A DNA stretch of 64,000 nt from Pseudomonadota bacterium (GTDB taxonomy: Bacteria; Pseudomonadota; Gammaproteobacteria; Burkholderiales; Burkholderiaceae_C): contig JAKARB010000017.1 in the NCBI GenBank assembly GCA_021819435.1, positions 1 to 64,000 on the forward strand. The letters run 5' to 3'. Both the position numbers and the translations under genes were made by a program. Below the pieces are notes generated by a model that worked only from the letters and a program-made list of their open reading frames with translations, was not told where the DNA came from and searched no databases. Of this stretch, positions 9,784 through 18,056 are shown in pieces (within the stretch, counting starts at the first letter, position 1; the number at the start of each line of letters is the position of its first letter).

Positions 9784-10539
9784 ATGTGCCAGCTCCTCGG
9801 CATGTGCGGCAAGCAGCCCACCGACATCGTCTTCTCTTTCTCGGGGTTCGCCACGCGTTCGAACGAGCACGCCGATGGTTTCGGCATCGCCTTCTTCGAG
9901 GGGCGGGGCCTGCGCCATTTCGTCGATCACCTCCCGGCTGCCGAATCGCCTGTGGCCGACCTCGTCAAGCGCTACCCCATCAAGAGCCGGCAGGTGATCG
10001 CGCACATCCGCAAGGCCACGCAGGGCGCGGTGCGGCTGGAGAACTGCCACCCCTTTGTGCGCGAGCTGTGGGGGCGCTACTGGGTGTTCGCGCACAACGG
10101 CAACCTGGTCGACTTCCAGCCCAAGCTGCACGCGGCGTTCCGCCCGGTGGGCGACACCGACAGCGAGCGCGCCTTCTGTTGGTTGATGCAGGAGCTGGCC
10201 AAGAGCCACGCCAGCCTGCCCGATGTCGATGAGCTCACGCGCACATTGGCCGAGCTGGTGCCTCGGGTCGCCCAACATGGCACCTTCAACTTCCTGCTCA
10301 GCCAGGGCGATGCGCTGTGGGCGCATTGCAGCACCCACCTGCATCACCTCGTGCGCCAGCACCCGTTTGGCGAGGCGCGCCTGCAAGACCAGGACGTGGT
10401 GGTGAACTTCGCCGAAATGACCCAGCCGGACGATCGCGTCGCCATCATCGCCACGCAGCCGCTGACCCATGGCGAGCCCTGGGTGGCGATGCAGCCGGGG
10501 CAGTTGCTGGCTTTCGTCGACGGCTTGCCGCGCGGTTGA
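9784..10539 (+). CDS. Class II glutamine amidotransferase (YafJ-like)
   Basis: 251 residues with an N-terminal nucleophile Cys2 (MCQLLGMCG, exposed after Met removal) and Ntn-hydrolase GATase II motifs (HADGFGIAFFEG, HIRKATQG, FAHNGNL). It consists only of the glutaminase domain, with no synthase domain, as in E. coli YafJ. It should release ammonia from glutamine for an unknown partner. A weak GGAG ribosome site sits before the ATG. It is monocistronic and convergent with the next gene. Confidence 0.85.
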   Translation: MCQLLGMCGKQPTDIVFSFSGFATRSNEHADGFGIAFFEGRGLRHFVDHLPAAESPVADLVKRYPIKSRQVIAHIRKATQGAVRLENCHPFVRELWGRYWVFAHNGNLVDFQPKLHAAFRPVGDTDSERAFCWLMQELAKSHASLPDVDELTRTLAELVPRVAQHGTFNFLLSQGDALWAHCSTHLHHLVRQHPFGEARLQDQDVVVNFAEMTQPDDRVAIIATQPLTHGEPWVAMQPGQLLAFVDGLPRG

Positions 10540-10569
10540 ACCGAGTCCTCAGGCGGTCCGTGGCCTCAT

Positions 10570-11454
10570 TCAGCGGCGCAGCGACATCGGCAGGGGCAGC
10601 CCCGCCGCCTGGAACCAGTTGGCCAGGGCCAGCAGGTCGCGCTGATGCGAATCGGACATCGCCTGGAAGGCCTGCCGCGCGGCGTCCATGGCGCGTGTGC
10701 GCGAAGGTTCATCGCTGATTCGCCTGCGCAAGATGACCATGAATGGCGCGAGCGCCGTGACGTGGGTCAGCACATCTCGGCCCAGGCTCGTGGCGGCCTG
10801 CTCCAGCTCGCCCAGACTGAAGGCCGCCTTCAAGGAGTTCATGTAGTCCTGGGTGAAGAGCGGGCTTTGCTCGGATGCCCTGTCGTTCACGAGGAAGTCG
10901 AGCGTGGCCTGGCGCCGCAAGCGTCCGAAGTCGGCGAGGAAGACACCGCCGTCCGCGCGCAGCACCCGGTTCGCCGAGCGGGTTGCCTGGCACAGGGCAT
11001 CCACGGTCGGCAGGTGATGCAGCGACAGCGTCGAGAAGACGCCATCGAAACTCGCGTCGTCGAAGCCATCGAGCGTGCGCATGTCGCCTTGCACGAGCCG
11101 CACGTTTTGCACGCCTTGCCGGTCCAGGGTCTGGCGTGCCAGATCGAGCATGGTGTCGGACAAGTCCAGCCCGACGAACTCCGTCTCGGGGTGCAGGCGG
11201 GCCAACATCGACAACTGATTGCAGGGCCCACAGGCCAGGTCGAGCACGCGGCCACCCCGGCGGATGGCACTGGATGCCTGCATCGCCAGGTACAGGTAAA
11301 TCGGCGTCAGCGGGCCATCGTTGGCGCCGGAACTGGCGAACGCCTGCACCTGCGCTGGCGCATCCATGACCAAGTCTGGCTCGGGCTGCCGCAAGCGGTC
11401 ATGCGGCGTCAGCCGATCCAGCAGCATGTGCATCACCATGCGTGGCGCGGACAT
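10570..11454 (-). CDS. Class I SAM-dependent methyltransferase
   Basis: 294 residues with a Rossmann-type methyltransferase core. Motif I is VLDLACGPCNQL (about residues 89-100), the acidic loop is VGLDLSD, and motif II lies around VQGDMRTLDGF. A C-terminal helical part follows (RRRISDEPSR...). The substrate is unknown. It lies on the same strand as the pigment genes and is the last of that leftward run, so it may modify the polyene or an aromatic head group, but it could also be unrelated. About 48 bp separate it from the upstream MipA-like gene. Confidence 0.75.
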   Translation of the reverse strand: MSAPRMVMHMLLDRLTPHDRLRQPEPDLVMDAPAQVQAFASSGANDGPLTPIYLYLAMQASSAIRRGGRVLDLACGPCNQLSMLARLHPETEFVGLDLSDTMLDLARQTLDRQGVQNVRLVQGDMRTLDGFDDASFDGVFSTLSLHHLPTVDALCQATRSANRVLRADGGVFLADFGRLRRQATLDFLVNDRASEQSPLFTQDYMNSLKAAFSLGELEQAATSLGRDVLTHVTALAPFMVILRRRISDEPSRTRAMDAARQAFQAMSDSHQRDLLALANWFQAAGLPLPMSLRR

Positions 11455-11502
11455 GCAATCGCCCTTTCCTTGTCTGCGTCTTAGCGCTGCCTTGGCCAGC
11501 CT

Positions 11503-12417
11503 TCAGCGCATCAGGTCCTGCGGGACCATCTCGGGCGACTTCTGGAAGACCCAGAACAAGGCGACGCCGCCGAAGAAATTCTGCTTGCGCTCAACCAGCG
11601 GGCTGTCGATGAACCGGGCCCCTTGCAATTGCGCGGTGCCCACGAAGGCGCCGGCCACGATCTGGTCGAAGCGCGCCAGCAGGCCCGTGCTGATCGTGGT
11701 GCCCGCGTAGCCTGCGCCGGTGCGGTAAGCGGGGCGTGCGGCGGTCGCTTCGCTGTCGCGCACCTGGTAGTAGTAATTGTTGAAGGTCGCGCTCTGGAAC
11801 TTCACGCCCACGTCGAGCCCGAAGTCGACGCGGACCCCGCCGATGTGCATCGGTTCGATGATGCGCAGCGTGGGGTCGCTGATCCAGCCAGCCTGTTCCA
11901 TGCCGTGGCGGTCGACGCCCACCGCGTGCCTGATCGGCCAGTGCAGGCCCCAATAGCGGCCGTTTTCGCGGATGAGACGGTATTTGAGCGCGGGCCCGAA
12001 CTCGATGATGGGCGGCAGGTCGCGCATGCCCTCGCGCGCCGTGCCGGACGATTTCACCGGCAGCGCGCCATTGAGCGAGAGGTCGAGGCGCAGGTTGTCG
12101 GTGTCGATCAGGCCCAGGCCCACGCCCTCGCGGTTCGCGCGCAGGCGCTCGCCCCGGTAGACGAAGTAGGGCAGGGGCGCCACGTGGGTGCGTTGCACCG
12201 ACGACCCGAGGTAGGCTGGCGCATGCACGACGCCAACGCCCAGGCCCCATTCCCAGCGGGGCAGTTCCGTGGGGTCGGCTTCTTCAGCCGGGGCGGCACT
12301 GGCGTTCGCGCAGGCCAGCAAGGCTGCGCCGGTGCAAACAGAGACGCATGAAGCGCGGCTGAAAATGCGGAGGGGAAGGCCGCCGGGAGCGCGGCCTGGA
12401 ACTCGGGATCGCATCAT
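11503..12417 (-). CDS. MipA/OmpV-family outer-membrane protein
   Basis: 304 residues. A Sec-type signal peptide (ending near NASAAPAEE) precedes a beta-barrel-like domain with MipA/OmpV family features: WEWGLGVGVVHAPAYLGSS near the N-terminus, the PYFVYRGERLRANREGVG strand and a FWVFQKSPEM C-terminus. Members are scaffold or outer-membrane barrel proteins. The start ATG (12415-12417) overlaps the stop of the upstream dehydratase gene, so it is co-translated with the pigment genes and may help place pigment in the outer membrane (inference). Confidence 0.82.
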   Translation of the reverse strand: MMRSRVPGRAPGGLPLRIFSRASCVSVCTGAALLACANASAAPAEEADPTELPRWEWGLGVGVVHAPAYLGSSVQRTHVAPLPYFVYRGERLRANREGVGLGLIDTDNLRLDLSLNGALPVKSSGTAREGMRDLPPIIEFGPALKYRLIRENGRYWGLHWPIRHAVGVDRHGMEQAGWISDPTLRIIEPMHIGGVRVDFGLDVGVKFQSATFNNYYYQVRDSEATAARPAYRTGAGYAGTTISTGLLARFDQIVAGAFVGTAQLQGARFIDSPLVERKQNFFGGVALFWVFQKSPEMVPQDLMR

Positions 12418-12926
12418 GGTTGGGGGATTCCTTCCTGTTCTTGCAATTGCTGGAGCACGTCCTGGCGAGGCAGGTTGACCACCAGGATCTCGATGGACGC
12501 GACCTCCTTGCCATCGACGCGCAGCTCCGCACCGACTTGCGCGGCCGTGGGCGACATTTGCCTGGATTTGACCTCGATGTCGACCCACTGTTCGGGCCGC
12601 ACGGGCAGCTTGAACGAGCACTTGCGGATGCCCGCGAGCATGCCGATGTGGTCAGCGCCCATGCTGCGGGCATATGGGTCTCCGGCGAACATGCCGGCAC
12701 CCGCAACCTGTGCGGTGGCTTCGACCAGCAGCGCGCCGGGCACGACCGGCATGCCGGGGAAATGGCCTTGCAGGATCGCCAGGTCGCTGCGCCACCTGAC
12801 CCGACCGATGTAGTGGTTGTGCGCGAGCACCTGCACGCTGTACACGAACTGGATCTCGCCCCGGTGGGGCATGAGCTCCAGGATGTCCGACTGCTGCAAC
12901 TCGAAGGGGTAGGTCAGGTCGTTCAT
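12414..12926 (-). CDS. FabZ-like 3-hydroxyacyl-ACP dehydratase (hot-dog fold)
   Basis: 170 residues. The FabZ active-site signature GHFPGMPVVPGALLVEA carries the catalytic His55 and Glu70, and LMPHRGEIQFV matches the FabZ N-terminal strand. It would dehydrate 3-hydroxyacyl-ACP to the enoyl form during polyene chain growth. The frame is open for hundreds of codons further upstream, but that overlaps the PAP2 gene in another frame, so ATG 12926 is used. It overlaps the MipA-like gene by 4 bp. It is one of three hot-dog proteins in this cluster. Confidence 0.85.
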   Translation of the reverse strand: MNDLTYPFELQQSDILELMPHRGEIQFVYSVQVLAHNHYIGRVRWRSDLAILQGHFPGMPVVPGALLVEATAQVAGAGMFAGDPYARSMGADHIGMLAGIRKCSFKLPVRPEQWVDIEVKSRQMSPTAAQVGAELRVDGKEVASIEILVVNLPRQDVLQQLQEQEGIPQP

Positions 12927-12946
12927 GGCATCGGCGGGTGTTGGCG

Positions 12947-13582
12947 TCAGCTTCTCAACAGGGTCTTGGGGCGCGTCAGCCATGCCATCGCCAGGCCCAG
13001 GCCAGCACCGGCGAACACATCGACGAAGACGTGCTGCCGCGTGCTGATGGTCGAGTAGGCGATGGCGATGCACCAGACCACGTTGGCCAGGCGCCAGGCC
13101 CTGCCGCCACCCGTCCAGGGCAACATCCATTGCAGCCACATGCCGGAGAACACGGCGGTGGCCACGTGCAGCGATGGGCAGGCATTGCCCGCCGCATCCA
13201 CGCCCTTGAGGACACCCATGCCCGGGTACTGCGACCAGTCGATGTGCGTGGGTGGCACGGCGGTGGGCCAGACCAGGAAGGCACCCAGGCCTAGCAGGCA
13301 CAGCGCGCCGATGCGCAGCCCGTAGCGGACGATGTCCTCGCGCGAGGTCATCAGCGCCACGGGCAGCGAGACGTAGACCCACAGCGAGACGTAGATCCAC
13401 ACCGTCCAGGGTTGCAGCGGGATCCATTCGTCCACCGGCGTGAGCGGCATCTCGGTGACCACGCCGACCGGGTTCTTCAGCAGGTGAAGGTAGCCCGTGA
13501 AGAACAGGCTCATGAAGGCGGTTGAGCCCAGCGACTTGAACCAGAAATGCGGCCATACGCGGGCCAGGCCTCGGGCCGCCAT
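12947..13582 (-). CDS. PAP2-superfamily integral membrane phosphatase
   Basis: 211 residues with about six hydrophobic helices and the PAP2 signature in two parts: ACPSLHVATAVF (catalytic His in C2) and STRQHVFVDVFAG (C3). It resembles the membrane PAP2/inositolphosphotransferase-like group rather than soluble acid phosphatases. It sits between the ketosynthase (1-bp overlap at 13582) and the dehydratase. Its job in a pigment cluster is unclear; dephosphorylation of a lipid or prenyl-phosphate carrier is a guess. Confidence 0.8.
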   Translation of the reverse strand: MAARGLARVWPHFWFKSLGSTAFMSLFFTGYLHLLKNPVGVVTEMPLTPVDEWIPLQPWTVWIYVSLWVYVSLPVALMTSREDIVRYGLRIGALCLLGLGAFLVWPTAVPPTHIDWSQYPGMGVLKGVDAAGNACPSLHVATAVFSGMWLQWMLPWTGGGRAWRLANVVWCIAIAYSTISTRQHVFVDVFAGAGLGLAMAWLTRPKTLLRS

Positions 13583-14850
13583 CAGTGGGTGGCCCGCCGC
13601 GCGATGAGGCAGGCGTTGCTGCCGCCAAAGGCGAAGGAGTTGGACATCACTGCGTCGAGGCGCTGCCCGGTGCGCGCGGTGAGCGCCACGTGATCGAGCT
13701 GGCAGCGCGGGTCAGGTTGATGCAGGTTGGCCGTGGGCGGGATGCTGCCGTGCTGCATGGCCATGATCGCCAGGCCGAATTCCACCGCGCCACCGGCGCC
13801 GATCAGGTGGCCGTGGACGGCCTTGGTGGAGCTGACGGGCAGGGTGTCGGCCGCGTCGCCGAAGACGGTTCGGATCGACTCGGCTTCGGTCACGTCGCCC
13901 GCGTCGGTGGCGGTGCCGTGGGCGTTGATATATTGGATGTCGGTGGGCGCCATGCCAGCGTGCGCGAGGGCCTGGCGCATGGCCGCCACCTGCCCGTCCA
14001 CCGAGGGGGCGGTGAGGTGGTGGGCGTCGCTGCTGGTGCCGTAGCCGACCAGCTCGGCCAGCGCGGGCGGGGCTTGGCGTCGGCGCGCGTGGGCCTCGCT
14101 TTCGAGCACCAGCGCTGCAGCGCCTTCACCCAGCACGAAGCCGTTGCGCTCGACCGAGAAGGGCTTGCAGCTCGCGGCCGGGTCGCGGGCGTCGGGGCGG
14201 GCCATCACGCGCAGGGCGTTCCAGGCGACCATGCAGCCTGCCGTGAGCATCGACTCGGTGCCGACCACGAGCACGGCGTCGAGGTGGCCGTGGGCGATGG
14301 CGCGGGCGGCCTCGCCCAGGGCGATGGCCGAGGAGGCGCAGGCGACGGCGTAGGTGTTGGTGGCGCCGCGCAGGCCGTGCCGCATCGACAGCGCCGCCGC
14401 GGGGGCGTTGGCCATCATGCGCGGAACCGAGAGCGGGTGCATGACGGTGGCGCTGCGCCCGGTTTTCTCGGCGTTGGCCAGGGCCCCGAAGTAGCGCGAG
14501 TACATGGCGTCGAGGGTGTGCGCCCCCGCGAAGCCAACGCCCGCGTGCACGCCGAAGCGCGATGAATCGGGCACGTCGGTGCCGAGGGCGAAGCCGGCTT
14601 GGGCCATGGCCTCCTGCGCGGCCACGAGGGCGAGCAGTGTGGCGCGGTCCAGCCCGGCGAACTGCCGATCAAGCAGGTTGAGCGGGTCGGTGTCGATGCT
14701 GGCCGTCAGCAGGTTCGGCAGGCCCGCGCAGATCTCGGCGGGCGCGGGGCGGATGGCGCTGCGGGCGGCCAGCGCGGCCGCGAAGGTGGTGTCTCGGTCC
14801 AGGCCCAGAGGGGTGATCATCCCCAGGCCGGTGACGAACACCTTGTTCAT
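13582..14850 (-). CDS. Beta-ketoacyl-ACP synthase (FabF-like) of the aryl-polyene cluster
   Basis: 422 residues with a complete KAS II fold. The catalytic triad is intact: Cys171 (AVACASSA), His in NAHGTATDAGD and His in KAVHGHLIGAGG, with the C-terminal SNSFAFGGSNA motif. It performs the decarboxylative condensation of malonyl-ACP with the growing chain. The start ATG overlaps the ACP stop (14847-14850). Its closest functional analogues would be the ApeO/ApeR-type ketosynthases of aryl-polyene clusters. Confidence 0.9.
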   Translation of the reverse strand: MNKVFVTGLGMITPLGLDRDTTFAAALAARSAIRPAPAEICAGLPNLLTASIDTDPLNLLDRQFAGLDRATLLALVAAQEAMAQAGFALGTDVPDSSRFGVHAGVGFAGAHTLDAMYSRYFGALANAEKTGRSATVMHPLSVPRMMANAPAAALSMRHGLRGATNTYAVACASSAIALGEAARAIAHGHLDAVLVVGTESMLTAGCMVAWNALRVMARPDARDPAASCKPFSVERNGFVLGEGAAALVLESEAHARRRQAPPALAELVGYGTSSDAHHLTAPSVDGQVAAMRQALAHAGMAPTDIQYINAHGTATDAGDVTEAESIRTVFGDAADTLPVSSTKAVHGHLIGAGGAVEFGLAIMAMQHGSIPPTANLHQPDPRCQLDHVALTARTGQRLDAVMSNSFAFGGSNACLIARRATH

Positions 14851-15137
14851 GCTTGGCCGGCGGCCAGGCCCATGCTGCTGAGGTCGGGCATCTGCCCGCC
14901 GTGGTGTTCGCGGATCTCAGCCTCGATGGCGGCGACCATCTCGGTGAATCCCATCTCGCGAAAACGCATGGGGTCTTCGATCTGGAAACCGCAGCGGTCT
15001 TCGATTTCGAACAGCATTTCGACCAGGCCCAGCGAGTCCAGCGCGAGATCAGCCACCTTGAGGTCAGGCTGCTCGAAAAGCGCGGGAGCAACTTTGGCGT
15101 TGTGGATGAGGTAGTCGCGGATGAGGGTGCTCAGCAT
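14847..15137 (-). CDS. Acyl carrier protein 1
   Basis: 96 residues starting at ATG 15137 (MLSTLIRDYL). The phosphopantetheine-attachment motif LALDSLGLVE places the prosthetic arm on Ser35. The C-terminal tail is longer than in housekeeping AcpP. The frame could start 30 codons earlier (15227), but that extension is not ACP-like and would run through the hairpin at 15214-15242. It is the first gene of the leftward operon, divergent from a second ACP gene. Confidence 0.88.
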   Translation of the reverse strand: MLSTLIRDYLIHNAKVAPALFEQPDLKVADLALDSLGLVEMLFEIEDRCGFQIEDPMRFREMGFTEMVAAIEAEIREHHGGQMPDLSSMGLAAGQA

Positions 15138-15213
15138 GGCCAGCCCTGCGGGGTCTGCAAAATCGAACTGAAAATCGTAGCACAGGCCCTGGGTGAGGGG
15201 GGCGGTTTCGAAG

Positions 15214-15242
15214 GGCGCAGCCCCCATTGGAGGGGCTGCGCC
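15214..15242. promoter_or_regulatory. Perfect 11-bp hairpin in the divergent ACP-ACP promoter region
   Basis: GGCGCAGCCCC (15214-15224) is followed by a 7-nt loop and its exact complement (15232-15242). No T-run follows on either strand, so it is not a classical terminator. It sits in the 212-bp gap between the two divergent ACP genes, beside a -10-like TACAAT (15257-15262, rightward). It may be a binding site or a leader structure; function unknown. Confidence 0.5.
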
Positions 15243-15349
15243 GGCCTTCTCGCCGATACAATCGATGGTTTCATCGCCGGTTCGCCCAGGGAGGCGAGCG
15301 CGAACCGTCTCCGGCGCCTGCGCCGCGGTTCCACCCGATTCATCACACC

Positions 15350-15631
15350 ATGACAGCAGAGCAAGCCGCCTTTGACCTCGCCCTGGAAGCCGAGGTCGCC
15401 AGCCTGATCGTTTCCGCGCTCAACCTCGAGGTGTCGGCCCAGGACATCGATCCCCTGGCACCGCTGTATGGCGAAGGCCTCGGTCTGGATTCCATCGACA
15501 TCCTGGAGATCGCGCTCGTGATCTCCAAGAAATACGGCTTGCAGATCAAGGCGGGCGACAAGGACAACGTCCGCATCTTCGCCTCCTTGCGCAACCTGGC
15601 CGCGCACATCTCGCAGCACCGTCAGCCATGA
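15350..15631 (+). CDS. Acyl carrier protein 2
   Basis: 93 residues. GLDSIDILEIALVI carries the phosphopantetheine serine (Ser48). It is distinct in sequence from ACP 1, as expected for aryl-polyene clusters, which use two ACPs (one for the aromatic starter, one for extension). It is the first gene of the long rightward operon. Its stop overlaps the ATG of the next gene (ATGA, 15628-15631). Confidence 0.88.
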   Translation: MTAEQAAFDLALEAEVASLIVSALNLEVSAQDIDPLAPLYGEGLGLDSIDILEIALVISKKYGLQIKAGDKDNVRIFASLRNLAAHISQHRQP

Positions 15632-16275
15632 TCATCACCGGCAAGGGGGTGGCGTGGGTGGCGGGCGGGGCCGTGGCAGCGGCCTACCTGTACCTGTGCT
15701 TCCTCGTTGCCGCCGCGCCCGAGCCGCCCGGCTGGGCCGTGCTGATCGGCCTGTTGCCCATGGCCGTGCTGATGTTGGTGCAGGCTTGGCACGTGCGGTG
15801 GCGGTGGCTGGCCCTGGCCGCCTGCCTGGCCTTGTTCGTGGGCGCCTTCATCGGTTGGGAACTGGTGCGCTCGCACGTGGCCTGGGTGTACCTGGCTCAG
15901 CACGTGGGGGCCATGGGCATGCTCGGTGTGATGTTTGGCATGACGCTCACGGGGCGCCATGCCGATGCCTTCTGCTCTCGCATCGCCGCCTTCGTCACGC
16001 CCGAGCCGCTCGATGCAGCCTACCTGCGCTACACGTGGCGGGTCACGCTGGCCTGGACGGTCTTCTTCTTGCTCATGCTGCTGGCCTCGTTGCTGCTGTT
16101 CTTCTGGGGCCCCATCACCTGGTGGTCTTTCCTGGCCAACCTGCTGACGCCCGTGCTGACCGGCGCGATGTTCGTGGCCGAGTACCTGGTGCGCATCCGC
16201 GTGCTGCCCGACCGCCCGCACATGAGCGTGGCCGGCACGATCCAGGCGTATCAGCGCTTTCGCCAGGGGTCTTGA
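15628..16275 (+). CDS. Aryl-polyene-cluster integral membrane protein (COG4648-like)
   Basis: 215 residues with about six predicted transmembrane helices (for example residues 9-30, 35-55, 65-85, 95-115, 140-165, 170-190) and a short C-terminal cytoplasmic tail (RPHMSVAGTIQAYQRFRQ). Similar membrane proteins of unknown function accompany ACP and AMP-ligase genes in aryl-polyene clusters. It is translationally coupled to ACP 2 and followed by the ligase after 3 bp. Confidence 0.7.
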   Translation: MIITGKGVAWVAGGAVAAAYLYLCFLVAAAPEPPGWAVLIGLLPMAVLMLVQAWHVRWRWLALAACLALFVGAFIGWELVRSHVAWVYLAQHVGAMGMLGVMFGMTLTGRHADAFCSRIAAFVTPEPLDAAYLRYTWRVTLAWTVFFLLMLLASLLLFFWGPITWWSFLANLLTPVLTGAMFVAEYLVRIRVLPDRPHMSVAGTIQAYQRFRQGS

Positions 16276-16278
16276 GCG

Positions 16279-17745
16279 ATGGCCGCCGAGGTGAACCTGC
16301 CGCTCCTGCCGGACCGTGGCGCGTCGCACATCGTGGCGTGGCGCGATGGCCGGGCCGTGAGCCAGGCTGAGCTGCTGGCCGATGTCCTGGCGCTGTCGGG
16401 CGTTCTTTCGCGAGTCCTGCCATCCACTGCGGCCACCTCGGGTGTCGCGCCGGCCGCGATCAACCTCTGCCTCGATCGTTACTGGTTCGCGGTGGCTTTC
16501 CTGGCTTGCGCGCACCGTGGCGTGGTCAACCTCCTGCCGAGTTCCAACGCGCCGATGCACTTGGCCCAGCTGGTGGCGCACAACCCCGGTGTCATCGCCC
16601 TGGGAGACCAGCCCGAGGCCTTGATGGCGGGCTGCCCCTGGCTGGATGCGGCCCAGGCCGTGGCCAGCGAGAGGGCGTCGATGATGGCGCAGGGTCGTGA
16701 TGTGGCACCTGATGCGACGCATGCCGATTTGCATGAGACGCCTGCCATGCCCACGGTGCCGGCCGACCGCGTGGTCGCGCGCTTTCACACCTCGGGGTCG
16801 ACCGGCGAGCCCCAGGCTTGCGACAAGCGTTTTGGCCTTTTGTTCGCGGGGCACCAGGCCGCCGCGTCGGCCGTCCTGGCGCTGACCGGCGGACCTTGCC
16901 CGGTGGTGGGCACATCGAGCTTCCGGCACATGTTCGGCTTCGAGGCGACCGTCATGCTTCCCCTGTGGGCGGGCGGCGCGCTCACGGGCGGGACGCCGTT
17001 CTTCCCGGCCGACGTGGCCAGTGACCTCGCGGCCCAGCCTTCGCCGGCGTTGCTGGTGACCACGCCATATCACTTGCGCAAGATGCTCGAGGCGGACATC
17101 GCGTTTCCGCCTTGCGCGGGCATGCTGTCTGCCACGGCGCCGCTTTCGCCGGATCTGGCGAAGGCCGCCGAGGCGCGGTTGCGCGCGCCCCTGCTGGAGG
17201 TCTACGGCGCGACCGAGCTCGGCATGCTGGCCACCCGCCGCACGAGCGAGTCCAGCGCCTGGACGCTGTTGCCTGGCTTCAGCCTCGCCTCGTCGGAAGC
17301 GGGGTTCATGGCGCGCGGGCCTTCGCTGGCGCAGCCCCAAGCCTTGCACGACCTGGTCGAGCCAGACGACACGGCAGAAGGCGGGAGGCGCTTCAGGCTC
17401 ATCGACCGCAGCAGCAACCTCATCAACGTCGTGGGCAAGCGCAGTTCGCTCGGCTTCCTCAACGAGGTGCTGCAAAGCCTGCCAGGCGTGCAAGACGGCG
17501 TGTTCTGCGTGCCGCCCGACGTGGCGCATCACGATGTCACCCGGTTGGCCGCCTTCGTGGTGGCGCCGGGCCTGACGCCCGCCGACGTGCTCGCGGGGTT
17601 GCGGCCGCATGTCGATCCGGTGTTCCTGCCTCGGCCGATTGTGATGCTCGACGCCTTGCCGCGCGACGCCAACGCCAAGCTGCCAGTGGCCGCGCTGCGC
17701 GCCCTGCAGGCCGAGCACCTGCAACGCAAGGGAGGGACGACGTGA
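16279..17745 (+). CDS. AMP-dependent acyl/aryl-ACP ligase
   Basis: 488 residues of the ANL superfamily. The phosphate-binding loop is FHTSGSTGEPQ (about residues 169-179), the adenine motif EVYGATELG is present, and FRLIDRSSNLINVVGKRSS marks the A8/hinge region. RDANAKLPV near the end matches the C-terminal catalytic-lysine (A10) motif. In pigment clusters this enzyme adenylates the aromatic starter acid (hydroxycinnamate or hydroxybenzoate) and loads it onto an ACP; the real substrate here is not readable from sequence. The stop overlaps the next GTG start. Confidence 0.85.
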   Translation: MAAEVNLPLLPDRGASHIVAWRDGRAVSQAELLADVLALSGVLSRVLPSTAATSGVAPAAINLCLDRYWFAVAFLACAHRGVVNLLPSSNAPMHLAQLVAHNPGVIALGDQPEALMAGCPWLDAAQAVASERASMMAQGRDVAPDATHADLHETPAMPTVPADRVVARFHTSGSTGEPQACDKRFGLLFAGHQAAASAVLALTGGPCPVVGTSSFRHMFGFEATVMLPLWAGGALTGGTPFFPADVASDLAAQPSPALLVTTPYHLRKMLEADIAFPPCAGMLSATAPLSPDLAKAAEARLRAPLLEVYGATELGMLATRRTSESSAWTLLPGFSLASSEAGFMARGPSLAQPQALHDLVEPDDTAEGGRRFRLIDRSSNLINVVGKRSSLGFLNEVLQSLPGVQDGVFCVPPDVAHHDVTRLAAFVVAPGLTPADVLAGLRPHVDPVFLPRPIVMLDALPRDANAKLPVAALRALQAEHLQRKGGTT

Positions 17746-18056
17746 ACAGGCTGCCCCTCGTCGTCGCCGTGGACCACCCCGCTTTCGCCGGCCACTTCCC
17801 TGGCCGGCCGATCGTGCCCGGGGTGGTCTTGCTCGACCTCGCGCAGTGCGCCATCGAGGCAGCGGCTGGCGTTCGCGTCACCGGCTTGGCGGTGGCGAAG
17901 TTCCTCAGCCCGGTGAGCCCGGGTGAAGCGCTTGAGCTCGCGTTCGAAGTGGTGGATGCAGGGGTGCGCTTCCAGATCCAATCGAGCAAGGTTGGGGATG
18001 AGCGGCCCGTGGCCAACGGGCGTTTCGCCATCGAAGCAGCGGGGGCTGCGTCGTGA
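17742..18056 (+). CDS. Short FabA/FabZ-like hot-dog dehydratase
   Basis: 104 residues starting at GTG 17742 behind a GGAGGG ribosome site (17731-17736). The start overlaps the ligase stop. The FabZ-type loop GHFPGRPIVPGVVLLDLAQ holds the catalytic His18, but the usual Glu position is occupied by Asp32 (LLDLAQ). It is shorter than FabZ (about 145 residues) and matches ApeI-type dehydratases of aryl-polyene clusters. It probably works with the other hot-dog proteins on polyene intermediates. Confidence 0.8.
   Translation: MNRLPLVVAVDHPAFAGHFPGRPIVPGVVLLDLAQCAIEAAAGVRVTGLAVAKFLSPVSPGEALELAFEVVDAGVRFQIQSSKVGDERPVANGRFAIEAAGAAS

Noticed and set aside
12414..13628. A 404-codon minus-strand frame suggesting a fusion upstream of the FabZ-like dehydratase
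   Set aside because: Its N-terminal part is the wrong frame of the PAP2 gene, which has intact catalytic motifs in its own frame. The dehydratase starts at 12926.
15138..15227. Longer N-terminus for ACP 1 starting at 15227
   Set aside because: The additional 30 residues are not ACP-like and would place the start codon in the conserved hairpin of the divergent promoter region.
15622..17724. A 700-codon minus-strand open frame opposite the membrane protein and AMP ligase genes
   Set aside because: Composition is that of an antisense shadow (Gln/His/Arg-rich); the plus strand encodes conserved motifs throughout.
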